NCBI GenBank assembly: GCA_050954885.1
Contig: JBPBPI010000011.1
Span: 1-18,871 of the forward strand
Source of the DNA: JBPBPI01 sp050954885
Lineage (GTDB): Bacteria; Pseudomonadota; Alphaproteobacteria; Caedimonadales; Caedimonadaceae
Length of the DNA: 18,871 nt
Direction of reading: 5' to 3'
Below, one piece after another: positions 8,591-15,452 of the stretch. The position numbers were made by a program, and so were the translations under genes. The notes beneath the pieces are model-generated. The model had not been told where the DNA came from and did not search any database. It worked only from the letters and a program-made list of their open reading frames with translations. Every line of letters begins with the position of its first letter. Positions within the stretch are counted from its first letter, which is position 1.

Positions 8591-9598
8591 ATGACATTAA
8601 AAGTTGCCATCAATGGCTTTGGCCGCATTGGCCGTTTGGTTTTACGAGCCATCATTGAACAAAAACGTTCAGACCTTCAAGTAGTTGCCATCAACGATTT
8701 GGGTAAAATTGACACCAATGCTTACCTTTTGCGCTATGACTCTGTTCACGGCCCTGCCCCTTTTGAGATTAAAACTCAGGGACAAATGTTACAAATTGAA
8801 GGCCATTCAATTCAAGTCTTGGCCGAGCCTAATCCTGAAAAGCTTGCTTGGAAAGATTTAGGTGTTGATTTAGTGATGGAATGTTCAGGACGCTTTACCT
8901 CACGCGAAGCTGCTGCCAAGCATTTGACAGCAGGTGCCAAACGCGTTTTGATCTCAGCACCTGCCGATCAAGTTGATCACACTGTGGTCTATGGTGTGAA
9001 TCATGAGACCTTAACGGCAGATCATATTGTGGTGTCCAATGCCTCTTGTACCACCAATTGTTTGGCTCCTGTTGCCTCTGTACTACAAAAAACAATTGGT
9101 ATTGAACACGGTTACATGACCACAATTCATGCCTATACTGGCGATCAAAGTTTGGTTGACACCTATCACAGCGATCCACGACGCGCACGCAGCGCACCTT
9201 TATCTATGATTCCCACATCAACCGGTGCGGCCCGTGCTGTTGGTTTGGTGTTGCCTGAACTGAAAGGCAAGTTGGATGGCACCGCTATTCGTGTGCCCAC
9301 ACCCAATGTGTCATTAATTGATTTTAAATTTGTGTCTCAAAAAACCACATCAAAAGAAGAAATTAATCAAGCTATGTCAGCGGCTGCATCAAGCCATCTA
9401 AAAGGCGTTTTGGGCGTGGTTGATGAACCCTTGGTATCGTGTGATTTTAACCACAATCCTTTAAGTTCTGTGTTTGATTTGTCACAAACTCAAGTGATTG
9501 ATGGTAAATTCTGCCGTATTTTATCTTGGTACGATAACGAATGGGGTTTTTCCAACCGCATGACCGACACAGCTTTAAAAATGGCAAGTTTTCTTTAA
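8591..9598 (+). CDS. gap: Glyceraldehyde-3-phosphate dehydrogenase, type I
   Basis: A 335-residue GAPDH that oxidises and phosphorylates glyceraldehyde 3-phosphate using NAD. The Rossmann start is INGFGRIGRLVLRA, followed by AINDL with Asp36, which favours NAD over NADP. The catalytic Cys153 lies in SNASCTTNCLAPV, with His180 in TTIHAYTGDQ. The phosphate-site and core motifs PTSTGAARAVGLVLPELKGK and GTAIRVPTPNVSLIDF are intact, as is SWYDNEWGFSNRM near the end. Its substrate is a product of transketolase, encoded immediately upstream. A GAAAGG lies upstream of the ATG. In many alphaproteobacteria pgk follows; here transcription instead meets a terminator and a convergent gene. Confidence 0.97.
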   Translation: MTLKVAINGFGRIGRLVLRAIIEQKRSDLQVVAINDLGKIDTNAYLLRYDSVHGPAPFEIKTQGQMLQIEGHSIQVLAEPNPEKLAWKDLGVDLVMECSGRFTSREAAAKHLTAGAKRVLISAPADQVDHTVVYGVNHETLTADHIVVSNASCTTNCLAPVASVLQKTIGIEHGYMTTIHAYTGDQSLVDTYHSDPRRARSAPLSMIPTSTGAARAVGLVLPELKGKLDGTAIRVPTPNVSLIDFKFVSQKTTSKEEINQAMSAAASSHLKGVLGVVDEPLVSCDFNHNPLSSVFDLSQTQVIDGKFCRILSWYDNEWGFSNRMTDTALKMASFL

Positions 9599-9609
9599 GT
9601 TATAAATAT

Positions 9610-9642
9610 AAAGTACGTTTTGAAAGTCTCAAGGCGTACTTT
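9610..9642. terminator. Bidirectional hairpin terminator between gap and a convergent gene
   Basis: AAAGTACG (9610-9617) pairs with CGTACTTT (9635-9642). The stem continues through two G-U pairs and TTGA/TCAA to a five-base loop, giving about 14 pairs. It lies 12 bases beyond the gap stop and reaches into the stop codon of the minus-strand gene (9641-9643). T-rich sequence flanks it, better on the minus-strand side, so it can serve both convergent genes. Confidence 0.65.
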
Positions 9643-10603
9643 ATTGAGTTGTCGCATCCTGATGTTTTTTACTACTTTTATAAGATGGCTTATTATCTAT
9701 AGTAACTTTACCGCCTATTAAGCAATTTTTTCTGACACGTTTTTCTACTTTGTTAATATGGATTGAGCCTTTACCATAACATGTTAAATTTGCATATTTT
9801 GCTTGACCTAAAAAACAAAATTCTAACAATTCAATTCTTTTTTCTGTCGGATAATGACAGATATTAACATTTAAATTTCTTACATTCCCTTGCTTGATAT
9901 TCATTGTTCTTATCAAAGATGTAAGCTTCTCTTCTTCATCATAATTTCGTGTATTCATCGAAAAGTATGCTGTATCCACATTGATATTTTTAATACTGAT
10001 ATCATTGTCACCAAATATATGACTTTGAAATGATTTTCCTGAAACATCTTTTACACAGCATGTACTTCCACCTGATAAAATAATGGAACCTCCTGCTTTT
10101 AATTGATCAACTTTCAGCTCTGCTTCCATTCCATAAATGTGTGCATTTAAGTAAGCATTCAACTGTTTGATATGAACCATATAAGCCGAGACAATGCTGA
10201 GTTTACATTTCTTAGGTGCTGTAATTTTAAACAAAGGCATAAGTTCATTATTTTCCAAACCTCGTCTATCTCTTAATCTAATTGATGATAAAATTTCTGT
10301 CTCTCTTCTTAAATCTTTAGACTTTATGACAAGAACATTTTTTCGCATTTTAAACGAATAATCTTCTTTAAAATAATTACCTTTAAAAAAATCTTGTATA
10401 TTACCTTCTGCTTTAATAATTACTTTTTGATCTGGATCTTCTCGTACATCAAAAAAAATATTTCCACATATATTGTTAATAGAAATCTTAGTTACACCTG
10501 AAAAAATCCTTTGGGTATGAGTATTTAATTTTTCACCATCATCTGATGCTATAACTGGTGTTAAGAAAGTAAAAGCCAATAACGTGAATATTTTTTTAAT
10601 CAT
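9641..10603 (-). CDS. Exported hypothetical protein, possibly DUF2807/DUF4097-like beta-structure
   Basis: I do not recognise a firm family. The 320-residue protein begins with a clear signal peptide (MIKKIFTLLAFTFLTPVIA, likely cleaved before SDDGEK) and has no later membrane segment. The body is a run of short beta-type segments alternating hydrophobic and polar residues: KISINNICGNIFFDV, SFKMRKNVLVIKS, FKITAPKKCKLSIV, SIILSGGSTCCVKDV. The layout of short repeated strands recalls the right-handed beta-helix of DUF2807/DUF4097 putative adhesins, but that is impression only. It has eight cysteines, including a CC pair, which could form disulfides outside the cytoplasm. The C-terminus is basic and polar. 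AGGGA lies nine bases before the ATG. It follows another exported-protein gene by 63 bases on the same strand. Confidence 0.7.
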   Translation of the reverse strand: MIKKIFTLLAFTFLTPVIASDDGEKLNTHTQRIFSGVTKISINNICGNIFFDVREDPDQKVIIKAEGNIQDFFKGNYFKEDYSFKMRKNVLVIKSKDLRRETEILSSIRLRDRRGLENNELMPLFKITAPKKCKLSIVSAYMVHIKQLNAYLNAHIYGMEAELKVDQLKAGGSIILSGGSTCCVKDVSGKSFQSHIFGDNDISIKNINVDTAYFSMNTRNYDEEEKLTSLIRTMNIKQGNVRNLNVNICHYPTEKRIELLEFCFLGQAKYANLTCYGKGSIHINKVEKRVRKNCLIGGKVTIDNKPSYKSSKKHQDATTQ

Positions 10604-10666
10604 GAAGCTGTTCCCTGTTATATTATTTTTGATATCAAATACTTATAATCTTAAAAACTATAAAGT

Positions 10667-11411
10667 TTAAGATATTGGTAATTTTATATGATTCTCAATT
10701 GCTTTTGCCTCCCTTAAATATTTTGGATTTAAAGTTACTTTATAATGCAAATAAAAAGCTTTAAGATAATTTTTTGATTTTAACTCTTGCATCAACAATG
10801 AAAATTTTAATTTTCGTCGATGCCCTGGATCATCATCATCATCCCACCATATATATTTTGCTAATTTGTATTTTGCATAAATATTTTGTTGAAAATTGTC
10901 TACACTCATTTGAATCATATTTTCATAATATAAAATTATATCGTCTCTAAACTTTGCTTTTTTTGTGAGGATTGTTTCAAGTTGATCTTTAGATACATCT
11001 CCCTTATAGATATGCTCAACCAGACTAAAATAGCGGCATTTAGCTTGATGTGAATTATGATCTTCTAAAATTTCTAAATCTTTCAAAAGATTTAGAAAAC
11101 TTTCATTAATAACAAAACGAAAATGTTTGTCTTCAAATCCCATATTTGGATAATATAAAATTCTATTTTTAATTTCTTTTATTTCCAAATATCTTTGATC
11201 AATATTTTGAAGGATAGATGAAATATCTTGCGTTTTATTTGTTGCAAAGTTTTCAGATTTGTCTAAATTTTTTTTCTTTTTCCAAAGATAATAAAGCATA
11301 TTTGAATTTTAACTGTTCAACTTCATCTATACCTTCAATATCAGATGCGCAAAGGTTCACAGCACACGATATTGAGATGATGGCACATAAAAACATTATT
11401 TTTTGAATCAT
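10667..11411 (-). pseudogene. Exported hypothetical protein gene split by a frameshift at an A8 tract
   Basis: Two minus-strand frames together make one plausible gene. The first starts at the ATG at 11411 and encodes a signal peptide (MIQKIMFLCAIISISCAV, ending near LCASD). It stops at 11253 after 52 codons. The second is open from 11299 to 10667, but its ATG has no ribosome binding site. The frames cross at 11268-11281, where the coding strand carries A5-G-A8. Removing one A from the A8 run gives a continuous protein of about 247 residues, with LEKEK joining NLDKSENFATNK. The body is lysine-rich, mostly helical in character, and contains a DDDDDP cluster; no family is recognised. Explanations are a decaying gene, rescue by slippage on the A tract, or a sequencing error. 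The gene downstream also encodes an exported protein. Confidence 0.65.
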
Positions 11412-11497
11412 TAATTGTATATTCCTAATTTTTATTTAAGGTATAACGCAATTTGATCATAAATTGAATTGTTAAAGCATTGAAAAAAGGAATTTTT

Positions 11498-11545
11498 TAA
11501 AAAGAAAATCTCTGATGTAATGTTATATAATATTACATCAGAGAT
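11498..11545 (-). terminator. Strong rho-independent terminator of the mucR-like gene
   Basis: ATCTCTGATGTAAT (11508-11521) and ATTACATCAGAGAT (11532-11545) form a perfect 14-pair stem, extendable by three more pairs to a four-base loop. Read on the minus strand, the stem lies 29 bases after the regulator's stop and is followed immediately by TTTTCTTTTT (11507-11498). This separates the regulator from the exported-protein genes downstream. Confidence 0.85.
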
Positions 11546-11574
11546 GATTAAGAGAGACTTAGTTGGTCTGAAAC

Positions 11575-12024
11575 TTAAGCAGCTTTTGCTTCAGTTTTAC
11601 GTTTACGTCCTAATCCGATTTGCATGGCCAAACTACTGCGTTGTTTCGCATAATTTGGGGCAACCATTGGATAATCAGGTGCCAAGTTCCAACGCTCACG
11701 ATATTGTTCTGGGGTCATGTTGAAAGCAGTCTTCAAATGACGCTTTAACATTTTCAATTTTTTTCCATCTTCCAAACAAACAATATATTCATCATGAATT
11801 GACTTCTTTATGGATACAGCAGGTTCAGGACGATCTAAAGTTGCTGAAGGTGCGCCACCCAATTCTGAAAGAGATGTATACACTTGCTTAATCAATTTAG
11901 GCAAATCAGCTGTCTCAATTGGATTATTAGATACATATTGAGAGACAATATCCGTGGTCATGCCAATGAGTTCAAGGGACATATTTTCTACCACAGGTCT
12001 TGCAAAATTATTATTCATGGTCAT
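11575..12024 (-). CDS. mucR: MucR/Ros-family transcriptional regulator
   Basis: A 149-residue regulator of the alphaproteobacterial Ros/MucR family. The DNA-binding half contains YIVCLEDGKKLKMLKRHLK (from residue 80), MTPEQYRERWNLAPDYPMVA and PNYAKQRSSLA, then a basic tail GLGRKRK. The N-terminal half (VENMSLELIGMTTDIVSQYV) matches the family's oligomerisation region. In zinc-binding members the finger uses Cys-x2-Cys and two histidines. Here Cys83 is followed by Asp86, a known MucR variant, His96 is kept, and the following ligand positions are Ala100 and Phe101 rather than His. Zinc binding is therefore doubtful. Relatives repress surface-polysaccharide, motility and cell-cycle genes and often their own gene. 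GAGGAA lies five bases upstream of the start. Confidence 0.93.
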   Translation of the reverse strand: MTMNNNFARPVVENMSLELIGMTTDIVSQYVSNNPIETADLPKLIKQVYTSLSELGGAPSATLDRPEPAVSIKKSIHDEYIVCLEDGKKLKMLKRHLKTAFNMTPEQYRERWNLAPDYPMVAPNYAKQRSSLAMQIGLGRKRKTEAKAA

Positions 12025-12056
12025 TTTATTCCTCTTGTTATCTAGTAAGTAATGAA

Positions 12057-12086
12057 ATTATACTATCTGTTTTAGTATAAATGCAA
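12057..12086 (-). promoter_or_regulatory. mucR promoter overlapped by a perfect operator-like dyad
   Basis: On the minus strand, TTGCAT (12086-12081) and a consensus TATAAT (12062-12057) are 18 bases apart, about 26 bases upstream of the likely leader end. An inverted repeat TTATACTA-N7-TAGTATAA (arms 12058-12065 and 12073-12080) fills the spacer and overlaps the -10. Its position fits repression, possibly by the MucR protein itself; that is inference. Confidence 0.55.
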
Positions 12087-12098
12087 ATGTTTTATTTC

Positions 12099-12124
12099 AT
12101 AAATAAGATTTATTTCTTATTTAT
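12099..12124. repeat. AT-only inverted repeat upstream of the mucR promoter
   Basis: ATAAATAAG (12099-12107) and CTTATTTAT (12116-12124) are perfect 9-base inverted arms around an 8-base spacer, about 13 bases upstream of the mucR -35. It could be a second regulator site or chance in very AT-rich DNA. Confidence 0.3.
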
Positions 12125-12154
12125 AGTTATCCATTTTTCCGTTTTTGATTAAAT

Positions 12155-12185
12155 AAAATACTTATATAAATAAAGCAAGTACTTT
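12155..12185 (-). terminator. Candidate terminator after rimI
   Basis: On the minus strand, AAAGTACTT (12185-12177) can pair with AAGTATTTT (12163-12155) through nine pairs including one G-U, with a 13-base loop and T-rich sequence at the 3' side. It begins 12 bases after the rimI stop. The stem is AT-rich, so it may be weak. Confidence 0.35.
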
Positions 12186-12196
12186 TTTAAATTAAA

Positions 12197-12676
12197 TCAA
12201 TTTTTATTAATTCTAAGTTGCAAAAGAACAGCATCAGCAAAATTATTATTGGACAAAAGATAATATTTTGAGCGTTTTCCATAAGATATAAAACCTAAAT
12301 TTTTGTAAAACATTAACGCAGACGCATTATTTTCATTTACTTCAATGAAAATGTTTTCAATTAGGTGTGTAATACAAAGAACGATCAATTTTTCAATTAA
12401 AATTGTGGCAATTCCCTGACGTCTATTTTGTGGATGTGTGGCCAGGGTGTAAATTTCTGCAGTTCCTTGGCATACTTGACCCACAATCAGTCCTTTTATA
12501 TCTTTGCTGTCTACATCTCTGGCCAAAAATCCAAAGACGTGAACATTTTGCGTCAAGCTTTTAAAAAAATTATCAGACCATGGGTCTTCAAAACATTTTT
12601 GGTGAAAACAAGCGATAGACTCTACGTCACTTTTTAACAAAGGCGTGATATTCCATCTCTTTTTAAGACTGTCCAT
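12197..12676 (-). CDS. rimI: Ribosomal-protein-alanine N-acetyltransferase (GNAT family)
   Basis: A GNAT acetyltransferase of 159 residues from the chosen ATG at 12676. A longer frame starts at 12718, but it adds residues that overlap tsaB by 56 bases, and neither start has a clear ribosome binding site. The acetyl-CoA-binding motif RRQGIA spans residues 85-90 after IYTLATHPQN. The second motif is NASALMFYKNLGF, with Glu112 and Tyr124 matching the catalytic Glu and Tyr reported for RimI. RimI acetylates the N-terminal Ala of ribosomal protein S18. It overlaps the end of tsaB by 14 bases; tsaB-rimI adjacency is common and supports the name over a generic GNAT call. Confidence 0.88.
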   Translation of the reverse strand: MDSLKKRWNITPLLKSDVESIACFHQKCFEDPWSDNFFKSLTQNVHVFGFLARDVDSKDIKGLIVGQVCQGTAEIYTLATHPQNRRQGIATILIEKLIVLCITHLIENIFIEVNENNASALMFYKNLGFISYGKRSKYYLLSNNNFADAVLLQLRINKN

Positions 12677-13307
12677 GAATTTCAGGTGCTCGGATATAAT
12701 AGGGCCTGCAATCATCAAATTTTTCAGGAAAAGATTGATAGGTAAACATGTAATGGGCTAGATCTGAGGCATCGGGCATCCAGTTTTTTATCTCTTTTTT
12801 TGCACAATTAAAATAAAGAGCGGCGTCTCCGGTTACATTAAAACTGTTTAATTCTAAAGACGCCATCACCTCTTTTGGTGTTAAAAAATCAGGCGTCCGT
12901 TGGCAAACAAGGTCTTTGGAATACGAAGAGACAAAAATTTCTTCTCGCTTGCTCTCGAGTGCTACCAATATATCAGTTGAAAGTCCAAAATATTTTTTAT
13001 AACTATGGGCTACCCAATTGAAAGAATTAACGGCATAAAGCGGTATTTTAAGCGCATAGGATAGCCCCCGTGCCGCGGCAATACCCAAACGAATACCGGT
13101 GAAAGATCCGGGACCTATAGTCACAATAATGGACTCGAGTTGAGCCAGAGATTGAGCAGATTGTTTAAAAAGGTCCTCAATATGTGGAATTAGAGTTGCT
13201 GATTCATGGTAAGTCGATACATTTTTAAATTCTGCCAAAATTTTATCTTTATTTACCAAAGCAAGAGATGTTGAAAAATTGGCACAGGCGATGGCAAGAA
13301 CGAGCAT
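12663..13307 (-). CDS. tsaB: tRNA threonylcarbamoyladenosine biosynthesis protein TsaB
   Basis: A 214-residue ASKHA-fold protein that partners TsaD and TsaE in making the t6A modification at position 37 of tRNAs reading ANN codons. The diagnostic motif GPGSFTGIRLGIAAARGLSYAL is present in residues 64-85. The usual opening (L)AIDTS is altered: the sequence reads VLAIACANFSTSLAL, so the conserved Asp is Ala. TsaB is not the catalytic subunit, so this may be tolerated. The C-terminal part is divergent, as usual. The start has no good Shine-Dalgarno. The rimI start overlaps its last codons, suggesting coupled translation. Confidence 0.92.
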   Translation of the reverse strand: MLVLAIACANFSTSLALVNKDKILAEFKNVSTYHESATLIPHIEDLFKQSAQSLAQLESIIVTIGPGSFTGIRLGIAAARGLSYALKIPLYAVNSFNWVAHSYKKYFGLSTDILVALESKREEIFVSSYSKDLVCQRTPDFLTPKEVMASLELNSFNVTGDAALYFNCAKKEIKNWMPDASDLAHYMFTYQSFPEKFDDCRPYYIRAPEIHGQS

Positions 13308-13311
13308 TTTA

Positions 13312-13340
13312 TTGATTTAAATTTTAAAAAGAAATATAAT
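13312..13340 (+). promoter_or_regulatory. Promoter of the D-Ala-D-Ala dipeptidase gene
   Basis: TTGATT (13312-13317) and a consensus TATAAT (13335-13340) are separated by 17 bases, and the dipeptidase ATG lies 40 bases beyond. The -35 is only five bases outside the divergent tsaB start, so polymerase here would overlap the tsaB leader. Confidence 0.5.
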
Positions 13341-13379
13341 TTTGAATAATGGATTTTTAGATGAAAGTAAATAAAATTT

Positions 13380-13940
13380 ATGTTGGTTCCCATAATTGCA
13401 CAAAAAAATTTGTTGATTAAATTGGCTTATGCTACTGAAGAAAATTTCACAAACCAAAAAATCTATCAAAACGATCCTTGTTTTTTACACACTGAAGCCC
13501 ATGATCGCCTAATGCATGCCTTTGAATTAGCTCAAGGAATTGGCTATGGCTTCAAAATATTTGATGCTTTCAGACCTGTTGAAGCCCAAGAAAAGTTATG
13601 GCAAATTTGTCCCAATCCGATGTATGTGGCGGATCCCAAACGGGGTTCACCTCATGGTCGCAGCATTGCTGTTGATTTGACATTGATCGATGATCAATGT
13701 CAAGAGATCGATATGGGAACCCCTTTTGATAGTTTTGACAAGACGTCCCACCATTGTAATTTAGAGATATCGCCAGTTGCTCAAAGAAATCGTTTCATTC
13801 TTCTGGGTATTATGATGGCCGCTGGATTTGATTTGTATAAAAATGAATGGTGGCACTATCAACTCTTTAATCCTTTGCAATATCCTTTATTAAAAGATAA
13901 TGAAGCACCTGTTTCACTGATGAAGTCATCACTTTTTTAA
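13380..13940 (+). CDS. D-alanyl-D-alanine dipeptidase (VanX/DdpX, peptidase M15D)
   Basis: A 186-residue zinc dipeptidase of the VanX/DdpX group. The zinc and catalytic set is complete with VanX-like spacing: Arg65 in FDAFRP, His92 and Asp99 in SPHGRSIAVDLTLID, and Glu156 and His159 in NEWWHY. These correspond to VanX Arg71, His116, Asp123, Glu181 and His184. There is no signal peptide, so the enzyme should be cytoplasmic. No vanH/vanA-like ligase or dipeptide transporter genes are nearby, which argues against a glycopeptide-resistance cassette. Recycling or use of D-Ala-D-Ala as a nutrient, as described for DdpX, is more likely. It is monocistronic with its own promoter. Confidence 0.9.
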   Translation: MLVPIIAQKNLLIKLAYATEENFTNQKIYQNDPCFLHTEAHDRLMHAFELAQGIGYGFKIFDAFRPVEAQEKLWQICPNPMYVADPKRGSPHGRSIAVDLTLIDDQCQEIDMGTPFDSFDKTSHHCNLEISPVAQRNRFILLGIMMAAGFDLYKNEWWHYQLFNPLQYPLLKDNEAPVSLMKSSLF

Positions 13941-13976
13941 TATTTAAATCATTGATAAGTTATTTTTTTCTTGCAC

Positions 13977-14014
13977 TTGATAATCTTATACTTAACTATA
14001 TATTAAGTAATAAG
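13977..14014 (+). promoter_or_regulatory. Histidine kinase promoter overlapped by an inverted repeat
   Basis: TTGATA (13977-13982) and TATATT (13999-14004) are 16 bases apart, 35 bases before the kinase ATG. A dyad TACTTAA-N7-TTAAGTA (13989-13995, 14003-14009) lies over the -10. Its arms extend outward to CTTAT (13985) and ATAAG (14014) if one base is bulged. The position suggests an operator for a repressor or the binding site of a transcription factor. Confidence 0.45.
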
Positions 14015-14039
14015 CGATTTTAAATTTTAGAATGTAAAA

Positions 14040-15452
14040 ATGTATCGAAACGCGGCGCTTGAATCTTATATTTATCAATCATGTGATTTAAAAAATATTC
14101 AACTAGGGGATCACGTTTGTTTTTTCTATCAAAATGATAAAGACAAAAATATTATTGTTGATTATATTATTCAAGGACTTGAATTAAATCAAAAAGTCGT
14201 TTGTATTACACATTCAAAAGATTACAAATCCATTTTAATCTTACTAGAAAATTTTCAATTTAAGTTTCAAAATTATGTGGATAATAAACAACTTATCTTC
14301 ATAACCATCGATTCATTGCTTGAGAACAATATTTTAAATTATCAAGCATTTGTCGATTTTTATAAAAAAATTTCTGAAGAGGCTTTGAAAGAAGGGTATT
14401 CATTTTTAAGAATTTACAACGACATGTCTTGGGTTAAAGATTTTTTAGATCAAAAAGAAAACTTTGTAAAATTAGAAGCTATTTTGACCGAAGATTTTTA
14501 CAAGCAATCTCCTACTATAGGTTTTTGTGGATTCCAAAAAGATTTGTTTTCATCTAATTTTTTAAATAATCTTTTAGAGGCCTATGAACTTTTTTATCTT
14601 GATCACAAAATTTGTCCCAATAATTTTTATATTCCTGCAAAAATTTCATGCCTAGAACAAAATGATAAAGATTTATTAGAGTATAAAATTGCGAGAATCA
14701 AAGAAAATAAATATCGAGAACGTCAAATTTCACATATTTATAAACAAACAGAAGAACTGCGCGACTTTAGTCATATGATTGCCCATGATCTTAAAGGTCC
14801 CTTACGCCGTGTTAATGTTTTGAATGATATTATTAAGACCGAATATGTATCAGTTTTAGATAATGCCGTCTTGAATTTACATGATAAATTATCTTATTCA
14901 TTAAAAGATATGAATGACCGTATGAACGGCCTCATTGAGTTAACCAATTTAACCAATCAAAAGAATTTTAAACGACAAAAAATAAATACCCTTATTGCAG
15001 AATCAACTTATTATTTTGAAACTGAACTTTCAGAATTTGAGGGTAATTTTCAATTAAATTTGAGGGAAGATATTCTCCCCCTAGAATTAAGTCGCGATTT
15101 AATTTTACAATTATTTGAAAATATTTTTAATAACTCTATTAAATTTCGCAAAAAAGATGAAAAACTATTGATTAAAATAGAATCAACAAAAGATGAATAC
15201 GATAATGTTCAAGTTGTTATTTCAGATAATGGCGTTGGCTTTAATTCACAATTCAAGGGACATATTTTTAAGCCATTTCAACGGCTTCATCTAGATCATG
15301 AGTACGAGGGTCAAGGCATGGGACTTGCGATTTGTCATCGAATTATGCAAAAACACAAGGGAAGTATCATGGCTGAAGGCTGCGAAAATCAAGGTGCCAC
15401 CATTACATTGATATTTCCCAAACCAGATGTTCCATCAAATTTAAGCACTTAA
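14040..15452 (+). CDS. Soluble MEDS-domain sensor histidine kinase
   Basis: A 470-residue kinase with no membrane segment. Residues about 15-190 look like a MEDS sensory domain, as in DcmR: LGDHVCFFYQND near residues 22-33, then YIIQGLELNQKVVCITH, and a later GYSFLRIYNDMSW. A basic helical linker (about 215-240) leads to the HisKA dimerisation domain with the phospho-acceptor His249 in HMIAHDLKGPLRRV, the form typical of phytochrome-class kinases. The ATPase domain is complete: N box ENIFNNSIKFR (360-370), G1 ISDNGVGF, F box FKPFQRLH and G2 GQGMGLAICHR. The signal is unknown. The convergent gene encodes an Rcp1-like receiver that is its most likely partner. Their stop codons overlap within CTTAAG. 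Confidence 0.88.
   Translation: MYRNAALESYIYQSCDLKNIQLGDHVCFFYQNDKDKNIIVDYIIQGLELNQKVVCITHSKDYKSILILLENFQFKFQNYVDNKQLIFITIDSLLENNILNYQAFVDFYKKISEEALKEGYSFLRIYNDMSWVKDFLDQKENFVKLEAILTEDFYKQSPTIGFCGFQKDLFSSNFLNNLLEAYELFYLDHKICPNNFYIPAKISCLEQNDKDLLEYKIARIKENKYRERQISHIYKQTEELRDFSHMIAHDLKGPLRRVNVLNDIIKTEYVSVLDNAVLNLHDKLSYSLKDMNDRMNGLIELTNLTNQKNFKRQKINTLIAESTYYFETELSEFEGNFQLNLREDILPLELSRDLILQLFENIFNNSIKFRKKDEKLLIKIESTKDEYDNVQVVISDNGVGFNSQFKGHIFKPFQRLHLDHEYEGQGMGLAICHRIMQKHKGSIMAEGCENQGATITLIFPKPDVPSNLST

Noticed and set aside
8895..9197. 100-codon minus-strand frame inside gap
   Set aside because: It is a shadow of the well-conserved GAPDH gene, with a Cys/His/Arg-rich nonsense composition.
13380..13940. 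Glycopeptide-resistance cassette
   Set aside because: A VanX-type enzyme is present but no vanH, vanA-type ligase or vanRS-like arrangement accompanies it; the nearby kinase has a MEDS domain and a convergent receiver without a DNA-binding domain.
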